A stretch of DNA of 64,000 nt, from NCBI RefSeq assembly GCF_017355985.1, contig NZ_JAFIQU010000001.1, forward strand, positions 682,001 through 746,000. Direction: 5' to 3'. The stretch is from Arenibaculum pallidiluteum (lineage in GTDB: Bacteria; Pseudomonadota; Alphaproteobacteria; Azospirillales; Azospirillaceae). Under the pieces are notes generated by a model that had not been told where the DNA came from, did not search any database, and was given only the letters and a program-made list of their open reading frames with translations. The position numbers and the translations under genes are program-made. This document shows positions 8,129-17,410 of the stretch, one piece after another; position 1 is the stretch's first letter; each line of letters starts with the position of its first letter.

Positions 8129-8677
8129 TCAGGCGATCGGCGCGATGGGCTGCACCGGCTCCGAATCGGGCCGAGCCTCGTACAGCTTGCAGGGCTCGCC
8201 GAAATAGTCGCTATCCCCGAGGGGGGCGAGGCCGATCTTCTCGGCGACGCGGAACGACTGCGTGTTGCTGGGATGGGCCGTTGCGATCACCCGGTCGAGA
8301 CCAAGCGTGCCGAAGGCGTGCCGCAGCAGCGCCGCGGCGGCCTCGGGAGCGTAGCCCCTGCCCCAGGCCTGCCGCACGACCCGCCAGCCGATCTCCGCGG
8401 GTGAACGGGAATCCGCGTCGTCGGCGGGGATCAGGCAGACCCAGCCGAGGAATCCGGCGGGGTTCTCCTCCGGGACAAGCGACCAGTAGCCGAGCCCTGC
8501 GGGAAACACCGTGCCGATCCTGCGGACCAGCCACTCCGCGTGCGTGCGCGGGTCCGCCGGCATTCCTCCGACATAGCGCATCACCTCGGGATCGGAATCC
8601 ATTGCGATGCAGGATTCCAGGTCCCGCAGGTCACGCGGCCGGAGGATGAGCCGCCGGGTTCTGATGATCGGCAACAT
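8129..8677 (-). CDS. GNAT N-acetyltransferase, RimJ/RimL family
   Basis: A 182-residue acetyltransferase using acetyl-CoA on an amine acceptor. It opens with the RTRRLILRPRDLRD pattern of the Acetyltransf_3 family. The pyrophosphate-binding R/Q-x-x-G-x-G/A region is AWGRGYAPEAAAAL, and the segment TAHPSNTQSFRVAEKIGL (motif B, Asn and Ser) follows. Members acetylate ribosomal protein N-termini, antibiotics or small molecules; the substrate here is not determined. It is separated by about 50 bases from the lactonase gene, which has its own operon upstream. Confidence 0.85.
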   Translation of the reverse strand: MLPIIRTRRLILRPRDLRDLESCIAMDSDPEVMRYVGGMPADPRTHAEWLVRRIGTVFPAGLGYWSLVPEENPAGFLGWVCLIPADDADSRSPAEIGWRVVRQAWGRGYAPEAAAALLRHAFGTLGLDRVIATAHPSNTQSFRVAEKIGLAPLGDSDYFGEPCKLYEARPDSEPVQPIAPIA

Positions 8678-8731
8678 GCGTCCAGCCTACCTGATCGCCG
8701 GTCGGAGCCGGAAGGCCGGCGCCTGCCGTCT

Positions 8732-9688
8732 TCAGGGCACCTGGGCACCGCGGCAGCCGAGACCGATCGCGTAGACGCTGGTCGTCGCCGTGATCAGGAG
8801 TTGGTTGCGCCGAGCACCGCCGAAGGTCAGGTTCGCGACGGTCTCCGGCACCCGGATCCGGCCCAGCCGCGTCCCGTCCGGGGCATAGCAGTGGACACCG
8901 TCGGCCGCCGAGATCCAGACATGGCCCTGGAGGTCGACCCGCAGGCCGTCAGGCACGCCGGGCTCGATATCGGCCAGGACGCGGCTCCGCCCCAGCCGAA
9001 CGCCGTCGATCAGCTCGACGGCCCGCACGTGGTGCGGCGCCGCCGGGTCGTGTGATGCGGCGCTGTCGGCGACGTAGAGCGTCCGCTCGTCCGGCGAGAA
9101 GGCTAGGCCGTTCGGCTTCACGAAGTCGTCCGCCACGATCCTCAGCTCGCCGGTGGCGGGATCCAGGCGGAAGACGTGGCAGCCGTCCAGCTCGGGCTCG
9201 GCCCGGTGGCCCTCGTAGTCGCTGAGGATCCCGTAGGGTGGATCAGTGAACCAGATGGCCCCGTCGGAGGCCACGACGGCGTCGTTGGGCGAGTTCAGCC
9301 GACGGCCCTGGTAGGCGTCGGCAAGAACGACCACCCGGCCGTCGGGCTCGGTGCGGGAGACGCAGCGCCGGCCATGCTCGCAGGTGACCAGCCGCCCCTG
9401 GCGGTCGCGCGTGTTCCCGTTGGGAAAGTTCGCGGAGGCTCGGAAGACGCTGACCCCGACCCCCTCGATCCAGCGCAGCATCCGGTCGTTGGGAATGTCG
9501 CTGCAGACCAGCATCCCGTGCTCGGCGAACCAGACCGGCCCCTCGGCCCAGGACAGCCCGCCGAAGAGCCGTCGCAGCCGGGCTTCCGGCGATACCAGGC
9601 TGCGGAAGCGCGGGTCGTCCGCCAGGGCAACGTTCGCGGCTGCCGTCACCGGCTCGGCCATGGGAGTCTCCATGCTGGGATCGTGCAT
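8732..9688 (-). CDS. SMP-30/gluconolactonase-family lactonase
   Basis: A 318-residue six-bladed beta-propeller hydrolase of sugar lactones. The metal-ligand positions of the family are present: Glu in SWAEGPVW, Asn in RLNSPNDAVV and Asp in VPDGLRVD, with PNGLAFSPDERTLYVADS between them. The ATG at 9688 follows GGAGGG and lies 2 bases after the stop of the permease gene, so it is the last gene of the sugar ABC operon. The operon probably imports an aldose that is oxidised to a lactone, which this enzyme opens. No signal peptide is seen, so it acts in the cytoplasm. Confidence 0.88.
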   Translation of the reverse strand: MHDPSMETPMAEPVTAAANVALADDPRFRSLVSPEARLRRLFGGLSWAEGPVWFAEHGMLVCSDIPNDRMLRWIEGVGVSVFRASANFPNGNTRDRQGRLVTCEHGRRCVSRTEPDGRVVVLADAYQGRRLNSPNDAVVASDGAIWFTDPPYGILSDYEGHRAEPELDGCHVFRLDPATGELRIVADDFVKPNGLAFSPDERTLYVADSAASHDPAAPHHVRAVELIDGVRLGRSRVLADIEPGVPDGLRVDLQGHVWISAADGVHCYAPDGTRLGRIRVPETVANLTFGGARRNQLLITATTSVYAIGLGCRGAQVP

Positions 9689-9690
9689 GC

Positions 9691-10656
9691 TCAGCCCTCC
9701 GTCCCGCCGGCGCGCCGGAAGGCGAGCAGCATGGCAATGATCACGAGTCCGTAGATGATCTGGCGTCCGGCATCGGGCATCTGCATCACCGAGAGCACGC
9801 TCTGCAGCAGCACGATCAGGATCGTTCCCAGCACTGTCCCGGTATAGGTTCCTCGCCCGCCGAGCACATGGGTCCCGCCGATCACCACCGCCGCGATGGC
9901 CGGCAGCAGGTAGGCGTTGCCCATGCCCTGATAGGCCTTTGCCGAGTAGCCGGCGAGCATGCATCCCGCGAGCGCCGCGCAGATGCCGCACAGGGCGAAG
10001 CAGGTGATCACCACGGCGTTGGTGCCGATGCCCGACAGGTAGGCCGCGGCCTCGCGGTTGCCGACGGCGTAGATGGCGCGACCCAGGGGGGTGCGGGTCA
10101 GGATCACCACCAGCACGGCCGAGACCGCGATCCAGACCAGCACGGCCGCAGGCAGGCCGAGGACCCGACCGGTCGCGAGGAAGGCCATCAGCGGGGTGGC
10201 CTGGCTCTGCGGCGCATAGCCGCCGGTGTGCAGCACCATCAACCCCTGCAGCACCGTGTTCACGCCCAACGTGAAAATCATCGAAGGCACGCGCAGATAG
10301 GCGACGCCGAGCCCGTTGACCACCCCGACCGCGCAGCCGATGGCCAGCGCCAGCGGGATGGCCGCGGGCCCGCCGACCGCCGTCGCCATGACGGCCGCCG
10401 TTGTCAGCGTCCACGGGACCGAGAGGTCGATGTGGCCGAGCAGGATCACCATCATCAGCCCGCCCGCGATCAGCCCCAGGAAGGACGCGATCTGGAGCTG
10501 CTGAAGCAGGTATCCCGGCGTCAGGAAGGTCGCGGCGCCGCCCATGCTCAGCGTATAGGCCGAGCCGGCCAGGAGGATCACGAGGATCGACCCGGCGGCC
10601 AGCAGCGAAGGCCTGTCGAAGGTGGGCAGCGCAAGGCGCATCGTCGTTCCCAACAC
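9691..10656 (-). CDS. Sugar ABC transporter permease 2, RbsC-like
   Basis: A 321-residue integral membrane protein of the BPD_transp_2 family with about eight to ten hydrophobic segments. It has the characteristic GNREAAAYLSGI loop and the VVIGGTHVLGGRG block near the C-terminus. It forms the inner-membrane channel with the neighbouring permease and the two-domain ATPase. It lies 32 bases after the other permease gene and is nearly fused to the lactonase gene. It is diverged from its partner, so the transporter is probably a heterodimer. Confidence 0.9.
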   Translation of the reverse strand: MLGTTMRLALPTFDRPSLLAAGSILVILLAGSAYTLSMGGAATFLTPGYLLQQLQIASFLGLIAGGLMMVILLGHIDLSVPWTLTTAAVMATAVGGPAAIPLALAIGCAVGVVNGLGVAYLRVPSMIFTLGVNTVLQGLMVLHTGGYAPQSQATPLMAFLATGRVLGLPAAVLVWIAVSAVLVVILTRTPLGRAIYAVGNREAAAYLSGIGTNAVVITCFALCGICAALAGCMLAGYSAKAYQGMGNAYLLPAIAAVVIGGTHVLGGRGTYTGTVLGTILIVLLQSVLSVMQMPDAGRQIIYGLVIIAMLLAFRRAGGTEG

Positions 10657-10688
10657 GTTGAAGTCCGAGCGGATTCGCGCGATCCGCC

Positions 10689-11753
10689 CTAGCCGAAGAG
10701 ATGCAGGCGGTTGCGCACCCGCAGGACGCGCGCCGCGCCCAGGGACACGGCCAGCAGCAGCACCAGCCCCTCGACGAAGGGCTGCAGCAGCGGGTCGGCC
10801 AGCGCCCCGAGCCAGGAGCCGGGGTCGAAGACCCGGAAATTGAAGGAGATCGCCCGCAGCACCAGCGCACCGAAGATGGAGCCGACCACCCCTCCGGAGC
10901 CGCCGAAGAGGGAGGTCCCGCCAATGACCACCGCGGCGATCGAGTTCAGGGTATAGGCGGCGGCCTGTGGCGCGTCGGCATTACCGGATCCCGTCTGCAG
11001 CGCCAGGTAGAGCCCGGCCGTCGCGGCGAAGAGCCCCGCCAGCATGTAGGCCGCGAGGCGCGACCGGTCGACCGCGATGCCCGACATGTAGGCCGCCCCC
11101 TCCGAGGACCCGACCGCGTAGCAGCCCCGCCCCGTCACGCTCGCGCGGAACGGCAGCCAGACGAGGACGACGATGGCGACGACCAGCAGCACCGGCGTCG
11201 GCAGGCCCGCGAAGGGCGCGAACCATGGTGCCTTGCCGTCGTCGAACAGGCCGAAGGTCGCGGCCAGCTCGGCAAGGTCATAGGTCAGGCCGAAGGACAG
11301 GTCCTTGTCGATCTCGCCACCCGGGGTCGGGCGCAGCAGCAGCGCGATCCCCGTGAAGACGGCGCCGCTGGCGAGCGTCGCGACGATGGGCTGCACGCGC
11401 CCGTAGACCACGAGGCAGCCATTCACGAAACCGCCGAGCAGCCCCGCCCCGAGGCACAGGGCGATGCCGAGCGCGAGATCGGCCGGGCCGCCGTTCAGCA
11501 CTTGCGAGGCCAGGCAGTTGACCAGCGTCATCAGCGGACCGACGGAGAGGTCCAGCCCGCCGGTCAGGACCGGCAGGGTCTGCGCCATGGCGGCCAGCAC
11601 CAGGGCGAAGGATTCGTTGGCGTTCTGGACCAGCAGAGGCCCGGACCCGCCCCGCGGGTGCAGGACGGAATAGAGGCCGTAGAGGAGCGCGAACATCAGG
11701 ATCGCGCCGATGAGCCCCCGGTTCTGGGCAAGGCGCAGGCGCAGGTCAGACAT
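10689..11753 (-). CDS. Sugar ABC transporter permease 1, RbsC-like
   Basis: A 354-residue multi-pass membrane protein of the same family. It shows GSSEGAAYMSGI, the counterpart of the loop in permease 2, and VVIGGTSLFGGSGG. The ATG at 11753 overlaps the end of the ATPase gene by 8 bases and is preceded by AGGATCCC, so translation is probably coupled. An upstream ATG at 11783 would lengthen the overlap and has no better site. The C-terminus LRVRNRLHLFG is basic and cytoplasmic. Confidence 0.9.
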   Translation of the reverse strand: MSDLRLRLAQNRGLIGAILMFALLYGLYSVLHPRGGSGPLLVQNANESFALVLAAMAQTLPVLTGGLDLSVGPLMTLVNCLASQVLNGGPADLALGIALCLGAGLLGGFVNGCLVVYGRVQPIVATLASGAVFTGIALLLRPTPGGEIDKDLSFGLTYDLAELAATFGLFDDGKAPWFAPFAGLPTPVLLVVAIVVLVWLPFRASVTGRGCYAVGSSEGAAYMSGIAVDRSRLAAYMLAGLFAATAGLYLALQTGSGNADAPQAAAYTLNSIAAVVIGGTSLFGGSGGVVGSIFGALVLRAISFNFRVFDPGSWLGALADPLLQPFVEGLVLLLAVSLGAARVLRVRNRLHLFG

Positions 11754-13362
11754 GGGATCCTCGCGCGTCCACCCGGGCGGCATCGCTCCGCGCCCCGTCC
11801 ACGTGGGCTCGGCCTCCGTCGGCCGCGCCCGCCGCAGCCGGCGGCGCGGCGAGAGACAGGTCGAAGGCGCCGGCGACCAGGTTCATCTCGTCGATCTCCC
11901 CGCCTTCGAGCACCCGCACCACCCTTCCCTCGTAGAGCATCAGGACCCGGTCGCAGCAGCCGATCAGCTCGGCATAGTCCGTGGAGAAGAGAAGGACCGC
12001 CGCTCCGGCATCGGCGAGGTCGCGCAGGAGCTGGTAGATCTCCTGCTTGGTGCCCACGTCGATGCCGCGCGTCGGATCGTTCATCAGCACGATCCGGGGC
12101 TCGTTCAGCAGCCATTTCGCGATGACGACCTTCTGCTGGTTGCCGCCCGACAGGGTGGAGACCGGGCGGCGGACGTCGTCGACCTTGATCCGCAGGCGCT
12201 CGACCATGCGCTCGACGCTGCGGCGCTCGGCCTCGGCATCGATGAAGGGCCCGCGGCGCAGCCGGGACAGCGAGGCGGCCGTGACGTTGTCGGCCACCGA
12301 CATCGGCAACATCAGCCCCTCGGTCTTGCGGTCCTCGGGGATCAGGGCCATGCCGATCGGCGTGGACTTCGCCTGCCCGGGACCAGAGATCCGGCGCGGC
12401 ACGCCGTCCACCAACACCTCGCCCTCGACGCCGCGCAGCACACCGAACAGCGCCAGAAGCAGCTCGCGCTGGCCCTGGCCCTCGAGCCCGCCGAGCCCGA
12501 CGATCTCTCCGGGATGGAGCGCGAAGGACACGTCGCGCAGGCGCTCCGCCCAGGTCAGCCCCCGCACCTCCAGGACCGGCGCGCCGGCACGGGCCTCCGC
12601 CCGCTTGGGCGGGAAGACCGTGTGGATGTCCCGTCCGACCATCATGCGCACGATCTCGTCGTCGCTGCGCGCGTCAGTGTCGAAGGTCTCGACATGCGCG
12701 CCGTTTCGGAACACCGAGCAGCGATCCGCGAGATCCCGGATCTCGTTCATGCGGTGCGAGATGTAGAGCAGCAGGACGCCCTCGTCCCGGAGCCGGCGCA
12801 CGATCGCGTAGATGCGCTCGACGTCGCCGCCGGTCAGTGCAGAGGTGCCCTCGTCCAGGATCAGGATCCGAGGGTCGCGGCCGAGGGCCTTCGCGATCTC
12901 GACCATCTGCCGGCGCGACAGGGGCAGGTCCTTGACCAGGGACAGCGGGTGGATGTCCTCGCACCCGACGCGCGCCAGCAGCTCCTCGGCGCGCCGGCGC
13001 TGCGCCCGCCTGTCGATCAACCCGAAGCGCCGCGGCGGGTTGGTGATGCTGATATTGTCCGCGATCGACAGGTCCGGGACCAGCGACAGCTCCTGGAAGA
13101 TGCAGGCGATGCCCTGGGCCGCCGCATCCTTGGGCGAGGCGAAGGCGACCGGGCGCCCGTCGATCCGGATCTGGCCCTCGTCGGGCCGGACCACGCCCGC
13201 CACGATCTTCATGAGGGTGCTCTTGCCGGCCCCGTTCTCGCCAAGCACGGCATGGATGCTGCCGGCCCTGCCCTCCAGGTCGACGCCACGCAGCGCGTGC
13301 ACCCCGCCATAGCGTTTGGAGACGGCAGACAGACCGAGGAGTGGCGGCGCGATGCTTGTCAT
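11746..13362 (-). CDS. Sugar ABC transporter ATP-binding protein, RbsA/MglA type
   Basis: A 538-residue protein with two tandem ATPase domains (about 1-240 and 250-500) that power the importer. Domain 1 has Walker A GENGAGKST, Walker B ILILDEGTSAL and the H-loop YISHRMNE. Domain 2 has LSGGNQQKVVIAKW and Walker B VLMNDPTRGIDVG, with the degenerate Walker A (GLEGQGQRE) usual in this family. Two oddities occur in domain 1: the signature reads PLSRRQMVEIAKAL, not LSxGQQQM, and the Walker B proline is replaced by Gly (DEGTSAL). The C-terminal tail of about 40 residues is Ala/Asp-rich and not conserved-looking. It sits 105 bases after the binding-protein gene. Confidence 0.92.
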   Translation of the reverse strand: MTSIAPPLLGLSAVSKRYGGVHALRGVDLEGRAGSIHAVLGENGAGKSTLMKIVAGVVRPDEGQIRIDGRPVAFASPKDAAAQGIACIFQELSLVPDLSIADNISITNPPRRFGLIDRRAQRRRAEELLARVGCEDIHPLSLVKDLPLSRRQMVEIAKALGRDPRILILDEGTSALTGGDVERIYAIVRRLRDEGVLLLYISHRMNEIRDLADRCSVFRNGAHVETFDTDARSDDEIVRMMVGRDIHTVFPPKRAEARAGAPVLEVRGLTWAERLRDVSFALHPGEIVGLGGLEGQGQRELLLALFGVLRGVEGEVLVDGVPRRISGPGQAKSTPIGMALIPEDRKTEGLMLPMSVADNVTAASLSRLRRGPFIDAEAERRSVERMVERLRIKVDDVRRPVSTLSGGNQQKVVIAKWLLNEPRIVLMNDPTRGIDVGTKQEIYQLLRDLADAGAAVLLFSTDYAELIGCCDRVLMLYEGRVVRVLEGGEIDEMNLVAGAFDLSLAAPPAAAGAADGGRAHVDGARSDAARVDARGSHV

Positions 13363-13467
13363 TTGGCCTGGGCTGGCTGCGGGAGATCTGCTGCCGGCGG
13401 CAGCCTGCCTGGCCGCGCCGGAGGCTGCGGGACGGGGCCGGACATGCCGGCCCCGCCGCTCCAGCGA

Positions 13468-14586
13468 TTACTTCTTGTCTTCCTTGGTCTGCGCCATGAT
13501 CTCGGTTGCCGAGAGGTTCACGCCACAATCCGGGAAGGCGTTGCCGGTGAAGAAGTTGTCGCCGAGCTCGGGCCAGTAGTTCTTGCCGGCGGCCAGCGTC
13601 TTATAGCTCTCCATGGGGATCGGCACGGAGACGAGCTGCGGCATCACCTTGCCCTGCAGCGCAGACAGTGCGGCCTTCATGGCGATGGCGACCAGGCCCG
13701 GCGACTGCCCCACGGAAAGGCCCTTGATGTTCTTCTCCGCGATCAGCTTGCGAAAGCCGTTCTCGGCCTCGCCGGACACCGGGATCATGGGGTGGCCCGC
13801 ATCGATCAGCGCACGGACGGCGCCGGTCGTGCCGCCCTGCACGAACATGCCGTCGAACTTGCCGTGGACCGAGAGCGCGTCGGCGACGGCCTTCTGCGCC
13901 GTGCCGTCGTCCCAGTTGCCGACGACCTCGACGATCTTGTAGCTGTTGCCCGGGGCCTCCAGAACCTCGCGGAAGCCCAGGTGCCGGTCGCGGTCGACCG
14001 AGTTGCCGGGCAGACCGCGGACCTCCAGGATGGTTCCGGACTTTCCGGCCTGCTCGAGGATCCAGCGGCCGTGGATGCGGCCCATCTCGAGCTGGTCCTC
14101 GTTGACCTGCATTACGTCCTTGGTGTCGAGGACGTTGTCGAAGGGAACCAGGACGACGTCGGAGCGGTTGGCCGCCCGGATCACGCGGTCGAAGCCGGTG
14201 GGACTGACGGCGATGGTGATGATCGCGTCGAAGCCCTGGTTGATGAAATCCTCGATGGCGCCGAGCTGGGCGGCGGCATCGGTGCCGGTGGAGACGACCC
14301 GGAAATCCTTGATCAGCGGCTTGACCGAGGGATCCTCGGCGAAGGCTTTGGCCGTCTGGACCATCTGGATGCGCCAGGTGTTGCCGACGAAGCCGTTGAC
14401 GAGCGCCACCCGGAAAGGCGGCTTGCGCGCCGTCCACTGCAGGTATCCGGTCTTCTGGTCCCAGGGCTTGAAACACTTGGGATCCTCGCCCGGACCGGAG
14501 ACCACCTTCGGGCCCGCGGCGGCCGATCCCGCCCAGGCCAGGGCCGCAGCGACCACGGCGGCGCGCGCGACGTGTCTACCAAGCAT
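13468..14586 (-). CDS. Sugar ABC transporter periplasmic substrate-binding protein
   Basis: A 372-residue type I periplasmic binding protein (Peripla_BP_4). It starts with a signal peptide: MLGRHVARAA, an Ala-rich core, and cleavage near SAAAG. Typical segments are GFVGNTWRIQM, the DAAAQLGAIEDFINQGFDAI block, and GRWILEQAGKSGTILEVRG. The ATG at 14586 is chosen for the signal peptide and for GGAGG 9 bases upstream; longer starts give an unlikely N-terminus. It is first in the operon binding protein, ATPase, permease, permease, lactonase, so the promoter lies in 14587-14859. The sugar is unknown; the lactonase suggests an aldose. Confidence 0.9.
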   Translation of the reverse strand: MLGRHVARAAVVAAALAWAGSAAAGPKVVSGPGEDPKCFKPWDQKTGYLQWTARKPPFRVALVNGFVGNTWRIQMVQTAKAFAEDPSVKPLIKDFRVVSTGTDAAAQLGAIEDFINQGFDAIITIAVSPTGFDRVIRAANRSDVVLVPFDNVLDTKDVMQVNEDQLEMGRIHGRWILEQAGKSGTILEVRGLPGNSVDRDRHLGFREVLEAPGNSYKIVEVVGNWDDGTAQKAVADALSVHGKFDGMFVQGGTTGAVRALIDAGHPMIPVSGEAENGFRKLIAEKNIKGLSVGQSPGLVAIAMKAALSALQGKVMPQLVSVPIPMESYKTLAAGKNYWPELGDNFFTGNAFPDCGVNLSATEIMAQTKEDKK

Positions 14587-14859
14587 TGCCGGTATCCTCC
14601 CCGTTGATCTTAGGACTCCGGTCGCGGCCATCACGCGCGGGGGCGGATGTCTCGCTCCTTCGCCGCCGTGAAGTATAGACGCGCCGCTTGGCCATCCAAC
14701 AATCATCCCCGCCAATTGCTGTGCGGGATCCCACAGGTTGCACTGTGCATTCGCACGGTCTGCGCAGGGCTGGTCGGAAACCCCGTGCCGCGGTGCCGTT
14801 CCCGTTCGGGAGCCCGGAAGCACCCCGTGCGTTGATCAGACGGCACGAGGAGACATCGC
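14587..14859. promoter_or_regulatory. Divergent promoter region between sugar ABC operon and corA
   Basis: This is 273 bases between two divergent genes, each with its own Shine-Dalgarno. It must hold promoters for both. I see no operator palindrome that stands out. Confidence 0.4.
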
Positions 14860-15852
14860 ATGATCGACTACTACACGGCGGAGGCGGGGCGCCTGGCTCC
14901 CGTCTCCGTCGACCCGGCGCGGGCGATACCGCCAAACGTGATCTGGATGGACGTGATTGGACCGACCCGCGAGGAGGAGCTGGCGCTCGAGCGGGCGCTC
15001 GGCATCGACATCCCGACGCGCGAGGAGATGGCGGAGATCGAGACGTCGAGCCGGCTCTACCGCGTGGATGGCACCCTCTACATGACGGCGGTCGTCGTCG
15101 CGCGATCCGACAGCCGCGATCCCGCGACGGTCCCCGTCACCTTCGTCCTCTCGGGGGCCCTGCTGATCACTGTCCGCTACGATACCCCGCAATCCATCGA
15201 GATCTTCCGCAACCGGTGCGAGAGCGGGCTCATCGAGGTTCATCATCCTGCCGAGGTGGCGGTGGGCCTGCTCGCGACGATCATCGACCGTGCGGCCGAC
15301 ATCCTCGAGCGCGTCGGGGGAGACCTCGACCGTCTCAGCCGCGAGATCTTCCGGCACTCGAACGCCCAGGCTCAGGGACGGCAGGCGGCGCGCGCCGGGG
15401 GACGCATCGAGGATCTCATAGACGATGTCGGGCACGCCCATGACGTCGTGTTCCGCCTGCGCGAGAGCCTGCAGACGCTGCAGCGGCTCTCGACCTTCCT
15501 GCGCAGCGAAGGCGATCAGGGGGCCGACGGCGATCTCGGACGGAAGGTCATCGCGCTCGAGCAGGACGTCACGGCGCTCAGGGAATACGACACCTTCCTC
15601 TCGGGCAAGGTCGACTTCCTGCTGAACGCGACGCTCGGCCTCGTCGGCATGCAGCAGAACAACATCGTCAAGTTGTTCTCGGTCATCGCGGTCGTCTTCA
15701 TGCCGCCGACGCTCGTAGCCAGCATCTACGGCATGAACTTCGAGCACATGCCGGAACTCGGCTGGCACCTCGGCTATCCCTGGGCGCTGCTGCTCATGGT
15801 GCTCTCCGCCATTGGCCCATACATGTTCTTCAAATGGCGCAAGTGGCTCTAG
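14860..15852 (+). CDS. corA: Magnesium/divalent cation channel CorA
   Basis: A 330-residue CorA-family channel for uptake of Mg2+ (also Co2+ or Ni2+). A large cytoplasmic funnel domain (residues 1-265) has the long helix containing DRLSREIF and ALREYDTFLSGKVDFLLNA. Two C-terminal transmembrane segments follow. The selectivity motif YGMNF lies at the end of the first one, and the chain ends in the basic FFKWRKWL. Family architecture and length fit. GAGGAG precedes the ATG. It is divergent from the sugar operon and functionally unrelated to it. Confidence 0.95.
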   Translation: MIDYYTAEAGRLAPVSVDPARAIPPNVIWMDVIGPTREEELALERALGIDIPTREEMAEIETSSRLYRVDGTLYMTAVVVARSDSRDPATVPVTFVLSGALLITVRYDTPQSIEIFRNRCESGLIEVHHPAEVAVGLLATIIDRAADILERVGGDLDRLSREIFRHSNAQAQGRQAARAGGRIEDLIDDVGHAHDVVFRLRESLQTLQRLSTFLRSEGDQGADGDLGRKVIALEQDVTALREYDTFLSGKVDFLLNATLGLVGMQQNNIVKLFSVIAVVFMPPTLVASIYGMNFEHMPELGWHLGYPWALLLMVLSAIGPYMFFKWRKWL

Positions 15853-15921
15853 GCGGTTCGCGGGACGCGCGGCGGCACCGGTTGTTGCTCCTCCGAGAAA
15901 GGCGATGACGCGGAGAATCGG

Positions 15922-17382
15922 ATGCACAGGCGCCGGGCTTTCAAGGGCATCGTCGAGACGGACATCCCGAACCGCCTCGACCGGCTGCCCTGGAGCCGGT
16001 TCCACACGCTGGTCGTGGCGGCGCTGGGCATCACCTGGATCCTGGACGGGCTCGAGGTCACCATTGCCGGCGCCATCGCGGGCGCGCTCAAGGACAGTCC
16101 GGCGCTGCGCTTCTCCGAGAGCGACATCGGGGCGATCGGCGCGGCCTACATCCTGGGGGCGGTCCTCGGCGCGCTGTTCTTCGGCTATCTCACGGACAGG
16201 CTGGGCCGAAAGAAGCTGTTCTACATCACGCTGGCGGTCTACTCGACGGCGACGCTTGCGAACGCATTCGCCTGGGATTTCTGGAGCTTCGCCCTGTTCC
16301 GGTTCCTGACCGGGGCGGGGATCGGCGGCGAGTACGCGGCCATCAACTCGGCCATCCAGGAACTAATCCCAGCGCGCTACCGCGGGCGCACCGACCTCGG
16401 CATCAACGGCAGCTTCTGGGTCGGCGCGGCTTTCGGCGCGATGGGATCCATCGTGCTGCTTGCTCCCGGCTTCCTGCCCGCCGACATGGGGTGGCGCCTG
16501 TCCTTCGCGATCGGCGGCGGGCTTGCCGTGGTCATCATCTTCCTGCGCAGATTCCTGCCCGAGAGCCCGCGCTGGCTGATGATCCGCGGGCACATCGCCG
16601 AGGCCGAGGACATCGTCCAGCGCATCGAGGACCATGCCCGCCGTTCAGCGGGAGGCGACCTGCCGAGGCCGGAGGGGCGCGCGATCCGCCTGCACACCGG
16701 CACGGATACCGGGATGCTCGCGGTCGCCCGCGTCCTGTTCACGGAATACAGGCGCCGTTCGCTGCTGGGACTGTCGCTGATGATCGCGCAGGCCTTCTTC
16801 TACAACGCGATCTTCTTCACCTATGCGCTGATCCTGACGCGGTTCTACGGCGTCGCTAGCGAATCCGTGGGCTGGTACATCCTGCCCTTCGCCGTCGGAA
16901 ACTTCACGGGCCCGCTGATCCTCGGCCCGCTGTTCGACACGGTTGGCCGCAAGCCGATGATCGCGGGAACCTACGCCCTCTCGGGCGTGCTGCTGGCCGC
17001 GACCGGCTACCTGTTCGTACAGGGCTTCCTGACGGCGACGACGCAGACGCTGGCCTGGAGCGTGATCTTCTTCTTCGCCTCGGCCGCCGCCAGCTCTGCC
17101 TATCTCACGGTCAGCGAGAGCTTCCCGCTGGAGGCCCGGGCGACCGCCATCGCGCTGTTCTACGCGCTGGGAACGCTGCTGGGCGGCGTCGCGGCCCCGT
17201 GGTTCTTCGGCCGGCTGATCGAGACCGGCGATCCGGGCCAGGTCGTCATCGGGTACCTGATCGCGGCGCTGCTGATGCTCGCGGCGGCGGGCATCGAGTT
17301 GCTGATCGGCGTATCCGCTGAGCGCCGCGCGCTTGAGAGCGTCGCCCGTCCCATCAGCGCCGTGCCCCACCCCGCGGAGTGA
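15922..17382 (+). CDS. MFS transporter, sugar-porter/organic acid type
   Basis: A 486-residue 12-helix secondary transporter. MFS motifs are visible: GYLTDRLGRKKLF in loop 2-3, RFLTGAGIGGEYAAINSAIQ in helix 4 (the GIGGEY pattern of the sugar-porter/aromatic-acid group), and PESPRWLMIRG after helix 6. In the second half, GPLFDTVGRKPMI repeats the loop motif. The central loop (residues 222-255) is charged. Substrate is unknown; relatives carry sugars, aromatic acids or metabolites by proton symport. It lies 69 bases after corA, possibly transcribed with it. Confidence 0.85.
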   Translation: MHRRRAFKGIVETDIPNRLDRLPWSRFHTLVVAALGITWILDGLEVTIAGAIAGALKDSPALRFSESDIGAIGAAYILGAVLGALFFGYLTDRLGRKKLFYITLAVYSTATLANAFAWDFWSFALFRFLTGAGIGGEYAAINSAIQELIPARYRGRTDLGINGSFWVGAAFGAMGSIVLLAPGFLPADMGWRLSFAIGGGLAVVIIFLRRFLPESPRWLMIRGHIAEAEDIVQRIEDHARRSAGGDLPRPEGRAIRLHTGTDTGMLAVARVLFTEYRRRSLLGLSLMIAQAFFYNAIFFTYALILTRFYGVASESVGWYILPFAVGNFTGPLILGPLFDTVGRKPMIAGTYALSGVLLAATGYLFVQGFLTATTQTLAWSVIFFFASAAASSAYLTVSESFPLEARATAIALFYALGTLLGGVAAPWFFGRLIETGDPGQVVIGYLIAALLMLAAAGIELLIGVSAERRALESVARPISAVPHPAE

Positions 17383-17410
17383 GCGCTCGCCCCCTCGGCG
17401 CGCCGACGGA

